A stretch of DNA of 64,000 bases from Acinetobacter chengduensis (GCF_003664645.1 NZ_RCHC01000001.1:289970-353969), one strand, 5' to 3'; counted from the stretch's first letter, positions 28,593-38,342 are shown. Numbers and translations are program-made. The notes: generated by a model not told the origin, from the sequence alone.

Positions 28593-28623
28593 CATTGTTT
28601 ACGTTTTAGAGTGACCCTGAATT

Positions 28624-29727
28624 ATGCATTTTAAACTTCTCATTTCTTGTTCTTGCTTTAGTCTTGCCACGCAGCTTTCTGCTGCACCCAATGATCCTTT
28701 TCTGACAACAAAAGACTTTCACCAGAAATCAAAATCTCCTCTTCAGCTCACTCTGGCAGCCGATGCTGTCAATGACACGATTGATTTTTTGGACATGCGT
28801 GAAAGCGAAGGTGTTACAGATAAATCAGCAGGTGATTATAAAGGCTTTCATTTAGGCGCCAAGTACGACCTAAATCCACAGTGGAGTATTGAAGGAACTT
28901 ACTGGCACCGTGAAATTGAATATTCGCAGGACACCAATAAAATTCAAAGTGGATTACTCGGTGTGCGCTATATACCTGATCTCAATTTACACAAGAATGA
29001 CGCTTTGAGCTTCCGTGCTAGCATTTGGGGAAATACGGCTGACTCAATGAAAAAATCTACACCGACACTGGTGAATGGTCGAACAATTCAGAAAGTGGAT
29101 GTTCAAGATCCTCAAGATTTCCAATTTCAGCTAGATGCTATTTTTTCACGTAAACTTGATCCAATGAATCAACTCAATGCATTTGCCAGCATTGGTTACA
29201 GTAAAGTGGAAATCAGTAATCTTCAAATTCAGGCGATACAGCAAGGTTGCCTGATGAATGTAAATATCAACGGAAATAATCAGTACACGGGAAATTTAGC
29301 CCAGCCCTGTAAAAATGGCAACATCACAGTGACTGATCTACAAGTCAGTGGCAATGCCAGCGACTTTGGACTCGATGTCGAACAAGACCTCAACTACGAC
29401 AGTTATTTTACCAATGTAGGGGCATCTTGGAACTGGCGCTACAAGCAGTTTGAAAGCCAATTGGCTTATCAATACCAGCGCTTATGGCGTAATAAAATTG
29501 ATGACCGTGTGAGCAATTTTGGTAATAGCCCAATTAAGGACAACCATACGTTAGGTGCAAAATTTAGCTACGACTTTACACCAGAGATTACGGGGTTTGT
29601 TCAAGGCGAAATCTATCAGAACAATTTTGTCGGTAATCTACCATTTCTTTATAATGGCGTTACTGCATCACGCCTAGACAAGCGTTATGGTTTAGCTTCT
29701 TTAGGTATAAATGTTCGGATGTTCTAA
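28624..29727 (+). CDS. Predicted outer-membrane beta-barrel protein
   Basis: Exported protein, 367 residues, function unknown. The signal peptide is about residues 1-20 (LSA-AP). The mature part has alternating polar/hydrophobic strands ('WSIEGTYWHREIEYSQ', 'QFESQLAYQYQRLWRN', 'EITGFVQGEIYQNN') and ends in '...SLGINVRMF' with a C-terminal Phe, a typical barrel-assembly signal. Two cysteines (CLMNVNINGNN and PCKNG) may form a loop disulfide. No porin or receptor signature is recognised. It lies right after the lipoprotein gene. Confidence 0.75.
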   Translation: MHFKLLISCSCFSLATQLSAAPNDPFLTTKDFHQKSKSPLQLTLAADAVNDTIDFLDMRESEGVTDKSAGDYKGFHLGAKYDLNPQWSIEGTYWHREIEYSQDTNKIQSGLLGVRYIPDLNLHKNDALSFRASIWGNTADSMKKSTPTLVNGRTIQKVDVQDPQDFQFQLDAIFSRKLDPMNQLNAFASIGYSKVEISNLQIQAIQQGCLMNVNINGNNQYTGNLAQPCKNGNITVTDLQVSGNASDFGLDVEQDLNYDSYFTNVGASWNWRYKQFESQLAYQYQRLWRNKIDDRVSNFGNSPIKDNHTLGAKFSYDFTPEITGFVQGEIYQNNFVGNLPFLYNGVTASRLDKRYGLASLGINVRMF

Positions 29728-29751
29728 GCGCTAAAGCTATTTATTCTCTAT

Positions 29752-29784
29752 AAAAAATCGCAACTTAATCTGTTGCGATTTTTT
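29752..29784 (+). terminator. Intrinsic terminator
   Basis: AAAAAATCGCAAC / GTTGCGATTTTTT with a short loop, 25 bases after the barrel gene. Confidence 0.88.
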
Positions 29785-29878
29785 AATTTCAAACGGTAAA
29801 ACATCAGGATCAATACAAGCAATTTGCTTGCTGTTTTGTTATGCTCAAAATGCCACTATTCATATAAAAACCCGATTT

Positions 29879-30961
29879 ATGATCCAAATATTAAAACAGT
29901 CTGCACCAGCACTTTCACTTCGGGCTGGTCGTATTGCACGCCAATTAATTGAAAAAGACGGATTAAATGCAGCCCAAGTTGATATGATTCCTGGTGCTGC
30001 AGGGGGGCCGAAAGGCATCGGCTTAACGGGGCTCGATCAAGCCATTTTTGGTGATTTTCTGCCTCGTGCCAAACAGCGTCGTTTTTTGATTGGTTCATCG
30101 GTTGGGGCATGGCGCTTTGCTGGAATTTTGGCGCAAGGTGAAATCTTGGGACCCGCGCAATTGGCCGAACTTTATATTCATCTGCCTTACCATAAAAAAA
30201 TGCGCATTGCAGAAATTGAAAAAATTTCCAGAGAAATGCTCCAAGGCATCATTGGTCAACAGACAGAAAAACTGGTCAATCATGCTGACTATCACCTGAC
30301 GATTATAGCCGCCAAGGCCTCTCATTTATTCCAAAGTGATCAGCGTCTTGCACTATATGGTAGTTTAGCTGGCATTGTGGGAGCGAATGCCATTTCACGT
30401 AATCATTTGAGCAAGTTTATGCAGCGTGTGATTTGTCAGCCTGCACATTTCCCACAATTTAAAATGCAAAATGATGCCTTTAAAACCCATTATCTCAACT
30501 TTAATGCAAGCAATGTAGCGGATTGGCTCATGGCTTCAGGCTCTATACCTGGTGTGACCCCTGCCGTTAAAAATATTCAAGATGCCCCTCTTGGCGCTTA
30601 TCGAGATGGTGGTCTGATTGATTATCACCTTGATCTACCTTTTGAGAGTCAAGGTATAGTGCTCTACCCTCATTTTAGTGACAGTATTATTCCAGGCTGG
30701 TTTGATAAAATGTTTAAATCACGCCAAGCCAATCCAATCAATCAAGCACGTACACTATTGATTTCACCTTCTCAAGCGTACTTAAATTCATTACCTTTAG
30801 GTCGCCTACCCGATCGTAAAGATTTTGTTTTAAAAGGTTTAACCCCCGAGCAACGGATTAAAATGTGGACGCAATCTGTGGCTGAAAGCCAACGCTTAGG
30901 CGATGAGTTTTTAGCCTTGATTGAGCGCCAGAATTTTACCGATGTATTACAAGACTTGTAG
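29879..30961 (+). CDS. Patatin-like phospholipase
   Basis: Predicted lipid acyl hydrolase, about 360 residues. It has the Gly-rich oxyanion loop 'GAAGGPKGIGLTG' (39-51), nucleophile elbow GSSVG with Ser74 ('FLIGSSVGAWRF') and the dyad Asp in 'YRDGGLIDYH' (near 240), which together define the patatin fold. No signal peptide is visible, so it is probably cytoplasmic or membrane-peripheral. I use the ATG at 29879 because an upstream TTG (29828) adds residues unlike the family start. It is followed by a small membrane protein gene 48 bases later. Confidence 0.9.
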   Translation: MIQILKQSAPALSLRAGRIARQLIEKDGLNAAQVDMIPGAAGGPKGIGLTGLDQAIFGDFLPRAKQRRFLIGSSVGAWRFAGILAQGEILGPAQLAELYIHLPYHKKMRIAEIEKISREMLQGIIGQQTEKLVNHADYHLTIIAAKASHLFQSDQRLALYGSLAGIVGANAISRNHLSKFMQRVICQPAHFPQFKMQNDAFKTHYLNFNASNVADWLMASGSIPGVTPAVKNIQDAPLGAYRDGGLIDYHLDLPFESQGIVLYPHFSDSIIPGWFDKMFKSRQANPINQARTLLISPSQAYLNSLPLGRLPDRKDFVLKGLTPEQRIKMWTQSVAESQRLGDEFLALIERQNFTDVLQDL

Positions 30962-31009
30962 TTTTGGGCATTCTACAAATTATTTGTATAATCCCATTGA
31001 TCTAATGAT

Positions 31010-31339
31010 ATGTTGAAAATTATGCAGAAGTTTTTGATTGTATTGCAATATGCTTGTTTAGCCTTTGGAATATACTTGATTTACAGTGTAGGCATGCAAC
31101 TGTATCGCCAAGATTTTGAGCTAATGGAGTTGGTTGCAGATGTCGGTACAATTCTCATCTGTATTGATTTGGCTGTTTTTTTATTTACCAGCAAAGCCAA
31201 AAATGGCATCTCAATGGAAGAATATGCGAAGCAACTTGAAACAGCACCGTCTAAACTAGTGTATGTGACTCGTAAGCTTGGACATTTGGGTATTTTGCTC
31301 ATTATTACCAGTTGGATTGTGCCAATGATTAATGGCTAA
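31010..31339 (+). CDS. Small inner-membrane protein of unknown function
   Basis: 109 residues with about three hydrophobic segments: 7-27 ('LIVLQYACLAFGIYLIYSVG'), 45-60 ('VGTILICIDLAVFLFTS') and 90-105 ('LGHLGILLIITSWIVPM'). No known motif was recognised. An in-frame ATG at 31022 is an alternative start. It lies 48 bases after the patatin gene and shares a terminator with convergent tex. Confidence 0.72.
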   Translation: MLKIMQKFLIVLQYACLAFGIYLIYSVGMQLYRQDFELMELVADVGTILICIDLAVFLFTSKAKNGISMEEYAKQLETAPSKLVYVTRKLGHLGILLIITSWIVPMING

Positions 31340-31347
31340 TCAACAAT

Positions 31348-31377
31348 AAAAAACCTCCCGATTGGGAGGTTTTTTAT
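31348..31377. terminator. Bidirectional terminator between convergent genes
   Basis: AAAAAACCTCCCGATTGGGAGGTTTTTT is palindromic, serving both the small membrane protein gene and tex. Confidence 0.9.
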
Positions 31378-31393
31378 TGTGCGGTGAAAAAAA

Positions 31394-33748
31394 TTACTTA
31401 GAACCTTTTACACCTGCTTGTAATAACAATGCACCTAAACCACCGATCTTTTGCTCTTGTGGCTTCGCTGATTGAGGTTTCTTGCCCTGTGGACGTTCGC
31501 CTTGCGGACGTGCATGCTGTGGACGTTTAGCTTGAGGCTTACGTTCACCACGTGGCTGATCATGATCACGGCGTGGCTGACGCGATGCTTTTGCAGGTGC
31601 TTCCGAACCTTCTGGACGCATCGATAGATTCACACGATTACGTTCAACATCCACATTCAGTACACGTACTTGTACGATTTGACCCGGTTTCACCACTTTA
31701 TGTGGATCTGACACGAAGCTATTGGCTAACTCAGAGATGTGTACTAAACCATCTTGATGAACACCAACATCGACAAATGCACCGAAGTTCGTCACATTGG
31801 TCACGACACCTTCAAGCTGTAAGCCTTCGGTCAATTGTGCTACTTCAGTGATGTCATCACGGAATTGAGCTGTACGGAATTCTGGACGTGGATCACGGCC
31901 TGGTTTTTCCAATTCAGCCAACACGTCTTTAATCGTTGGCAAACCAAATGTGTCATCAGCAAATTCTTCAGCATTCACTTGGCGAATAATTTCAGTATTG
32001 CCAATGATATCTTTTACTGTGGTTGCTTTCGCATCGACAATTTTAGCAACCAATGCATAAGATTCTGGGTGAACTGCCGACGCATCGAGTGGCTCTGTAC
32101 CATCTTGAATACGTAAGAAACCTGCCGCTTGTTCAAAAGTACGCTCACCTAAACGTGGTACTTTCTTCAAGTTTTGACGGTTATCAAAACGGCCATTCTC
32201 TTTACGGAAATCTACAATTTGCTGTGCAATTGATTTATTTAAACCCGCGATATAGCCCAAAATTGCAGCAGATGCTGTATTTACGTCTACACCTACAGAG
32301 TTAACGCAGTCTTCAACAACAGCTTCCAACGTTTTTGCCAAACCAGTTTGATTCACATCATGCTGATATTGGCCTACACCAATTGATTTTGGATCAATTT
32401 TCACTAACTCAGCGAGCGGGTCTTGTAAACGGCGTGCGATTGAAACCGCACCACGAATAGACACGTCTAATTCTGGTAACTCAGCAGAAGCTAACTCTGA
32501 TGCTGAATATACTGATGCGCCTGCTTCAGATACAGATACACGCGTTAATTTCAGGTCGCTATTGGCAGCCATCATTTCTGCTACAACCGCTTCTGTTTCA
32601 CGGCTTGCAGTGCCATTACCAATCGCAATCAGATCAACATTAAACTCACGGCATAAACGCGCAAGTTCAGCGATTGAACCCGCTTTATCGTCTTTAGGTG
32701 CAAATGGGTAAATCGTGCTGTGTGCAAGTACATCACCAGATGCATTTACCACTGCTAGTTTTACGCCAGTACGGATGCCAGGATCAACGCCCAGTGTTGT
32801 ACGCGCGCCTGCTGGAGCAGACAACAACAAGTGACGTAGGTTTTCAGCGAATACGTTCATTGCTTCAGCTTCAGCAGCCAAACGTTTTTCAGTCAACAAT
32901 GAATGTTCGATAGCAGGACGTACCTTGCCTAACCAAAACAATTTTGCTGTTTGCTTTAAATAGTCCTGACGGCTTTGTGGCTGAATCGTCTCTAAATAAT
33001 ATTCAGTTTCAATACGTGCTAATGGTGTTGTATCTTCACCATCTACTTTCAAGCCCAAGACATTTTCTTGACGGCCACGAAGCATTGCAAGTAAGCGATG
33101 TGATGGAACTTTGTTCAGATTTTCTGAAAAGTCAAAGTAGTCGCGGAACTTTTTGCCCACTTCTTTTTTCTCATCACTTGCCACAAGGCTTTTCAGCACT
33201 GCAGTTTTTGCAAATGTCTCTTTAAGCGTCGTGGTTAAAGCAATATTTTGTGCCCAGTCATCAATTAAAATATGCTGAATGGCATCTAATTGACTTTCGG
33301 TATCTGGATAATCTTCATGACTAAATCCGTTGAGCGCTTCCACTGGATCAATTGCATCTGTGAAAATTTTCTCTGCAATTGGACCTAAACCAGCTTCTTT
33401 CGCTTTAAAAGATTTACTCGTACGCTTAGGGCGGTACGGTGCATAAATTTCTTCCAATGCATTTTTGGTTTCGGCTGCAATAACGCGTGCCAATAAGTCT
33501 TCTGATAATTTGTCTTGTTCTTTCAGTGATTCAATGACTTTTTCACGGCGCTCATATAAATCACGCAAGTACGCGAGACGCGTATCGAGCTGGCGTAACT
33601 GCGTATCGTCTAAGCCTTGCGTTACTTCTTTACGGTAACGTGCAATAAATGGAACACTGGCACCTTCGTCGATAAGCTTGATGGCAGCTTCAACTTGATT
33701 TGGACGTACGGCAAGTTCTTTTGCCAACTGCTGAACTAAGTCAGTCAT
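31394..33748 (-). CDS. tex: Tex-family transcription accessory protein
   Basis: Cytoplasmic nucleic-acid-binding protein, about 784 residues. From the N-terminus it shows the Tex helical region ('VPFIARYRKEVTQGLDDTQLR'), the YqgF/RNase H-like core ('TLGVDPGIRTGVKLAVV'), helix-hairpin-helix repeats ('TASAAILGYIAGLNKSIAQQ' region) and an S1 RNA-binding domain near 640-710 ('GAFVDVGVHQDGLVHISEL'). A basic, low-complexity tail ends it ('QPRGERKPQAKRPQ'), longer than many homologs. I use the ATG at 33748 (MTDLVQQLAKEL); a GTG lies 15 bases upstream. Confidence 0.96.
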   Translation of the reverse strand: MTDLVQQLAKELAVRPNQVEAAIKLIDEGASVPFIARYRKEVTQGLDDTQLRQLDTRLAYLRDLYERREKVIESLKEQDKLSEDLLARVIAAETKNALEEIYAPYRPKRTSKSFKAKEAGLGPIAEKIFTDAIDPVEALNGFSHEDYPDTESQLDAIQHILIDDWAQNIALTTTLKETFAKTAVLKSLVASDEKKEVGKKFRDYFDFSENLNKVPSHRLLAMLRGRQENVLGLKVDGEDTTPLARIETEYYLETIQPQSRQDYLKQTAKLFWLGKVRPAIEHSLLTEKRLAAEAEAMNVFAENLRHLLLSAPAGARTTLGVDPGIRTGVKLAVVNASGDVLAHSTIYPFAPKDDKAGSIAELARLCREFNVDLIAIGNGTASRETEAVVAEMMAANSDLKLTRVSVSEAGASVYSASELASAELPELDVSIRGAVSIARRLQDPLAELVKIDPKSIGVGQYQHDVNQTGLAKTLEAVVEDCVNSVGVDVNTASAAILGYIAGLNKSIAQQIVDFRKENGRFDNRQNLKKVPRLGERTFEQAAGFLRIQDGTEPLDASAVHPESYALVAKIVDAKATTVKDIIGNTEIIRQVNAEEFADDTFGLPTIKDVLAELEKPGRDPRPEFRTAQFRDDITEVAQLTEGLQLEGVVTNVTNFGAFVDVGVHQDGLVHISELANSFVSDPHKVVKPGQIVQVRVLNVDVERNRVNLSMRPEGSEAPAKASRQPRRDHDQPRGERKPQAKRPQHARPQGERPQGKKPQSAKPQEQKIGGLGALLLQAGVKGSK

Positions 33749-34082
33749 CGTGTATGATTCCACAAGGATAAGTACTAAAAGCCATGATTATAAAGACCAA
33801 GTGCATAAAATCCACAATTGTTTTTAATAATTTACACAGCGATTTTGCAACCGATTCACTGCAAATTCATAAAATGTGCTTAAAGTCCTCTATAAACATT
33901 GTTTTAACAAAGATCGACTCAACATACTTTTCGCCAATCCCTGTATATATTTAGTATCTATGTCTTGATTTTAACTGCAATATTTGTTGCTTTAGAACAT
34001 AGTAAATAGATATGAATGAATCGTATACTCAAGGCATACCCACTTTTGTTTACGATGACAATAAAGAATAAAGGAGCACATC
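33749..34082. other. Divergent promoter region between tex and ompR
   Basis: AT-rich region that must contain promoters for tex (minus) and ompR (plus). TATATTTAGTATCTATG near 33947 is a plausible -10 zone for ompR, unproven. A 19-codon reading frame (34012-34071) ends 11 bases before ompR. Confidence 0.5.
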
Positions 34083-34847
34083 ATGAGTTTAGTTGTACCT
34101 GCTGACAAAACAGATGCCGTACAAACCGAAACTGACCGCGTTGAACGCATCCTCGTTGTCGATGATGATGTGCGTTTACGTACGCTTTTGCAGCGCTTTT
34201 TGGAAGATAAAGGCTTTGTTGTAAAAACTGCACACGACGCAACTCAAATGGATCGACTTTTACAGCGCGAACTGTTCTCTTTAATTGTGTTGGACTTCAT
34301 GCTTCCTGTTGAAGATGGCTTAAGTATTTGCCGTCGCTTACGCCAATCTAGTATTGATACGCCTATTATTATGCTCACAGCACGTGGCAGTGACTCAGAT
34401 CGTATTGCGGGATTAGAAGCGGGTGCAGATGACTACCTTCCAAAACCATTTAATCCAAATGAGCTTTTAGCCCGTATTCGTGCTGTATTGCGTCGCCAAG
34501 TACGCGAAGTTCCAGGTGCGCCAAGCCAACAAATGGAAGTCGTTTCATTTGGCCCATGGTCACTCGATCTTTCAACACGTACCCTCACACGTGAAGGCCA
34601 AGTGGTAACGCTCACCACGGGTGAATTTGCCGTATTAAAAGCATTGGTACAGCATCCACGTGAACCATTAACTCGTGATAAATTAATGAATTTAGCACGT
34701 GGGCGTGAATGGGGTGCAATGGAGCGTTCTATTGATGTTCAGGTATCACGCCTTCGCCGTTTAGTGGAAGAAAACCCTGCCCGCGCACGCTACATTCAAA
34801 CTGTTTGGGGCGTTGGCTATGTATTTGTTCCAGATGGTGCTGAATAA
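34083..34847 (+). CDS. ompR: OmpR-type response regulator
   Basis: Two-component response regulator that binds DNA when phosphorylated, 254 residues. The receiver domain (about 20-135) has acidic pocket 'VVDDDVRLR', phosphoacceptor Asp71 in 'LIVLDFMLPVEDG', 'MLTARGSD' and Lys in 'YLPKPFNPNELLARI'. A winged-helix C-terminal domain follows (about 155-250, 'RSIDVQVSRLRRLVEENP', 'TVWGVGYVFVPDGAE'). An N-terminal extension of about 18 residues precedes the receiver. AAAGGAG lies 7 bases before the ATG. envZ follows, but 265 bases away. Confidence 0.96.
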   Translation: MSLVVPADKTDAVQTETDRVERILVVDDDVRLRTLLQRFLEDKGFVVKTAHDATQMDRLLQRELFSLIVLDFMLPVEDGLSICRRLRQSSIDTPIIMLTARGSDSDRIAGLEAGADDYLPKPFNPNELLARIRAVLRRQVREVPGAPSQQMEVVSFGPWSLDLSTRTLTREGQVVTLTTGEFAVLKALVQHPREPLTRDKLMNLARGREWGAMERSIDVQVSRLRRLVEENPARARYIQTVWGVGYVFVPDGAE

Positions 34848-34864
34848 ATCTATACGATAAACTG

Positions 34865-34891
34865 CATTTGATAGATTAATGTTATCAAATG
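34865..34891. repeat. Short inverted repeat after ompR
   Basis: CATTTGATA, a 9-base loop, TATCAAATG; 18 bases after the ompR stop. No strong T-run follows. Confidence 0.6.
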
Positions 34892-34900
34892 TCTGGAAAT

Positions 34901-34970
34901 GCCATTCACTGCTGTTTGACCCACTTACACTTGAATTTATAATAGTAAGTGTGTGAATTCAGTGAATGGC
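34901..34970. repeat. Nested 70-bp inverted repeat between ompR and envZ
   Basis: Outer arms GCCATTCACTG / CAGTGAATGGC (11 bp, perfect) enclose inner arms CACTTAC / GTAAGTG around an AT-rich loop. It lies in the 265-base gap between ompR and envZ and would form a long cruciform-like or RNA hairpin. No coding potential. Confidence 0.8.
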
Positions 34971-35112
34971 GAAAGTTTACTTACGTAACAGTGTTACTCA
35001 TTTTCTAAAAAAGTCACACAACCAACTCCTCCCAATGAATATTCGAGCAGTAAGATTCCATCACAAAGAATAAAAACTGCATTTTCAAAAGAATCGCTTA
35101 AAGGATTTCTGC

Positions 35113-36573
35113 GTGAAACTCGAACCCATCGACCCACAAGAATTTACCGATTACGCAGCCTATCAAGAACAAAAACGCACTCGCGGGGAGCGTTTCTTAG
35201 ACAAAATCAAACCACGTTCTGCTGCCATGCGAACCACGGTCTTGGTGCTGTTTATCGTATTTTTCAGCTTATTTATGTCACTGTGGTTCTTTTGGCGCAC
35301 TTTGTATTTACCAGAAATTCAGCAACACGCCCGCTATCTCGCCGTTGAGTTAGAAATTATTAACAATCCTGACCTACGTATTTTTCACAATAACGCAGAA
35401 GTGGATGTAGACACTTGGCTTAAAAATCGAGTGGGAATCGAATACATTACCGATAAAAAAGAATTCCCCAACGTTAAAGACAAAGTGATCGCAGAATTCT
35501 TTACCAACCAAATCGAACGAAAGTTGGCGAAGGAAATGCATATTGACAATGCTACGGTGTATTTTCAGTTTAAACCTGATCCAAGAATTTGGATTCAAAC
35601 GCCTGAAATGAATGGCAATTGGGTTCGTGAACCGCTCAAAACCTACGCCAACTATAGTCCTGAGCTTATTTTGGGTTGGCTCCTGGGTATTCCCCTGATT
35701 GCTGCAATCATTATTTTAACCTTGGTACGTCAGCTCAACCGCCCACTGGCACGTCTACAGCATGCAGCCAATAGTTATAGTAAAACGGGAAGCGCGCCTT
35801 ACTTAGAAACCAATCATGGGCCACAGGAAATCCGTGAGGTGAACCAAGCCTTTAACCACATGATTTACACCTTAGATCAAACCGAACGTGACCGTCGCAT
35901 TATGTTGGCAGGTATTTCCCATGATCTACGCACCCCTCTCACACGCATTCGCCTGAGTGCGGAAATGATGCCAGATGATGACTTTTTAAAAGAAGGTTTA
36001 ATTTATGATGTAGAAGATATGGACGCAATTTTAAATCAATTCATCTCGTATATGCGTGATGGTTCGGATGAAGAACCACAAGACACAGACATTAATATGC
36101 TCTTACAAGAATTGGTCATTCAATTTAAGCCACTCGATATTCGTTTTGAAGCACAAGATTTGCCTGTGATCCAAGCGCGTAGTCTGTCGCTCAAACGCCT
36201 TATTGGTAATTTAATTAATAATTCAAAACGCTATGGTGCTGAGCCTATTGAGCTAGCAACCAAATACGAAGGTGATCATATCCTGATTAGTGTTGCTGAC
36301 CATGGCGAAGGAATTCCTGACGATCAAATTGAAGACCTCATGCAACCATTTGTACGGGGTAATGATGCGCGGACTATTCAAGGCAGTGGCTTAGGGCTAG
36401 CGATTGTGAAACGGATTGTGGATATTCATTCAGGACAACTTTCAATTCATAATCGACCTGAAGGTGGGCTTGAAGCAATCATTTCATTACCCCTCAAAAA
36501 ATTGGAAAATGATGAAATTTTAAACATCAGTCCATTGGGAAAAATTAAACAAAGTTTTACTGAACGCTTTTAA
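35113..36573 (+). CDS. envZ: EnvZ-type sensor histidine kinase
   Basis: Inner-membrane sensor kinase partner of OmpR, 486 residues. TM1 is about 42-60 ('TVLVLFIVFFSLFMSLWFFW'), followed by a periplasmic domain and TM2 about 183-205 ('ILGWLLGIPLIAAIIILTLV'). A HAMP domain precedes the H-box with His270 in 'AGISHDLRTPLTRIRLS', then come the N-box 'LIGNLINNSKRYG', G1 'DHGEGIPDDQ' and G2 'GSGLGLAIV'. GTG start with AAAGGA about 9 bases upstream. Confidence 0.96.
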   Translation: MKLEPIDPQEFTDYAAYQEQKRTRGERFLDKIKPRSAAMRTTVLVLFIVFFSLFMSLWFFWRTLYLPEIQQHARYLAVELEIINNPDLRIFHNNAEVDVDTWLKNRVGIEYITDKKEFPNVKDKVIAEFFTNQIERKLAKEMHIDNATVYFQFKPDPRIWIQTPEMNGNWVREPLKTYANYSPELILGWLLGIPLIAAIIILTLVRQLNRPLARLQHAANSYSKTGSAPYLETNHGPQEIREVNQAFNHMIYTLDQTERDRRIMLAGISHDLRTPLTRIRLSAEMMPDDDFLKEGLIYDVEDMDAILNQFISYMRDGSDEEPQDTDINMLLQELVIQFKPLDIRFEAQDLPVIQARSLSLKRLIGNLINNSKRYGAEPIELATKYEGDHILISVADHGEGIPDDQIEDLMQPFVRGNDARTIQGSGLGLAIVKRIVDIHSGQLSIHNRPEGGLEAIISLPLKKLENDEILNISPLGKIKQSFTERF

Positions 36574-36779
36574 CAAGCGTTCAAAAATACAACAAACAGT
36601 TTTGTATATAGCTTAAGCAGTGGTTTTTTTAACATTTAAAATCATATAGATAAAAATCATCAATTTTTCTTATACCCGCATTTTCTCAAAAAATTAGACC
36701 TTAGCCTAACAGGCATGCAAAATGGCTTTTTTGATCGGTACAATCCGTATCAGTTTTGAGATTTTAATGAGAGTAAAAG

Positions 36780-38297
36780 ATGTCTTTAGATCGCATCCGT
36801 TTAGCGTCACTTCACGATAAAGTCATCAGCGCGGCACAAGCTGCTGAGTTTATTAAAGATGGCATGACTGTAGGTATGAGTGGCTTTACCCGCGCTGGTG
36901 AAGCAAAAGCAGTGCCTTTGGCCTTGGTGGAACAAGCGCATGCGAACCCGTTAAAAATTACTTTAATTACGGGTGCATCTCTAGGCAATGACTTAGACAA
37001 AAAATTAACAGAAGCTGGTGTTTTAGCTCGTCGTTTACCCTTCCAAGTCGACAATACATTACGCAAAGCGATCAACAAAGGCGAAGTAATGTTCATCGAT
37101 CAGCATTTGTCTGAAACTGTTGAACAAATGCGTAACCTTCAATTGAAAAAGCCAGATGTGGCAATTATTGAAGCTGTAGCTATTACTGAAGACGGTGGCA
37201 TTATTCCAACAACGTCTGTAGGTAACTCTGCAAGCTTTGCAATTTTTGCAGAAAAAGTAATTGTTGAAATCAACACCAACTTAAGCCCAGCTTTTGAAGG
37301 TCTACACGACATTTACATCCCAACATATCGCCCAACACGTCAACCTATCCCGTTAACGCATGTTGAAGAACGTATTGGTACACATGCAATTAATATCGAT
37401 CCTTCAAAAATCGTAGGTATCGTATTTAACAACGAATTACATGACTCTCCATCAACTGTGACTGCACCAGATGATGAAACTCAAGGTATTGCAAACCACC
37501 TAATCGCTTTCTTTGAAAAAGAAGTGGCTGCTGAACGTCTACCGAAAAGCTTAGGCCCTCTTCAAGCAGGTATTGGTTCAATTGCCAATGCAGTATTGAC
37601 AGGTCTTAAAGATTCAAACTTCGAAGACCTGATCATGTACTCTGAAGTTCTTCAGGACTGTACATTTGAATTAATCGATGCAGGCAAAATGAAATTTGCT
37701 TCAGGTTCTTCAATTACACTTTCTGCAAAATACGGCGAAAAAGTATTTAACAACCTTGAAGCGTACAAAGACAAGTTAGTACTTCGTCCACAAGAAATTT
37801 CAAACCATCCTGAACTTGTACGTCGTTTAGGTATCATCGGGATCAATACTGCACTTGAGTTCGATATTTACGGCAACGTAAACTCAACTCACGTATGTGG
37901 TAGCAAAATGATGAACGGTATTGGTGGTTCAGGTGACTTTGCACGTAATGCTCATATTGCTATTTTCGTAACTAAATCAATTGCGAAAGGCGGTGACATT
38001 TCATCTGTTGTACCAATGGCTTCTCACGTTGACCACACAGGCCACGACGTAGACGTATTGGTCACTGAACAAGGCTTAGCAGACTTACGTGGTTTAGCAC
38101 CTCGTGAACGTGCTCGTGCGATCATTGATAACTGTGTACACCCAATGTACCGCGATGCATTGAATGATTACTTCGCTCGTGCATGTGAAAAAGGCGGTCA
38201 AACGCCTCATCTTCTTCGTGAAGCGCTTTCTTGGCACTCAAACTTTGAAGAACAAGGTCGTATGTTAGTTAATGCGACAGAAGCTAAATCAGCTTAA
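36780..38297 (+). CDS. Acetyl-CoA hydrolase/CoA-transferase (succinate:acetate type)
   Basis: Cytoplasmic class I CoA-transferase of the Cat1/acetyl-CoA hydrolase family, 505 residues. It is predicted to move CoA between acetate and succinate, or to hydrolyse acetyl-CoA. It has the N-terminal 'GMTVGMSGFTRAGEAKAVP' loop, the catalytic Glu region 'LIMYSEVLQD' (Glu near 289) and the C-terminal 'HVCGSKMMNGIGGSGDFARN' and 'VTEQGLADLRGLAPRERA' signatures. Which substrate pair it prefers cannot be told. It has codon use and start context of a well-expressed gene and its own terminator. Confidence 0.93.
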   Translation: MSLDRIRLASLHDKVISAAQAAEFIKDGMTVGMSGFTRAGEAKAVPLALVEQAHANPLKITLITGASLGNDLDKKLTEAGVLARRLPFQVDNTLRKAINKGEVMFIDQHLSETVEQMRNLQLKKPDVAIIEAVAITEDGGIIPTTSVGNSASFAIFAEKVIVEINTNLSPAFEGLHDIYIPTYRPTRQPIPLTHVEERIGTHAINIDPSKIVGIVFNNELHDSPSTVTAPDDETQGIANHLIAFFEKEVAAERLPKSLGPLQAGIGSIANAVLTGLKDSNFEDLIMYSEVLQDCTFELIDAGKMKFASGSSITLSAKYGEKVFNNLEAYKDKLVLRPQEISNHPELVRRLGIIGINTALEFDIYGNVNSTHVCGSKMMNGIGGSGDFARNAHIAIFVTKSIAKGGDISSVVPMASHVDHTGHDVDVLVTEQGLADLRGLAPRERARAIIDNCVHPMYRDALNDYFARACEKGGQTPHLLREALSWHSNFEEQGRMLVNATEAKSA

Positions 38298-38312
38298 GCA
38301 CGTCTAGCATGT

Positions 38313-38342
38313 AAAAAAAGCACCCTTTAAGGGTGCTTTTTT
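38313..38342 (+). terminator. Intrinsic terminator after the CoA-transferase gene
   Basis: AAAAAAGCACCC TTTAA GGGTGCTTTTTT. It also faces the convergent gene on the minus strand. Confidence 0.9.
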
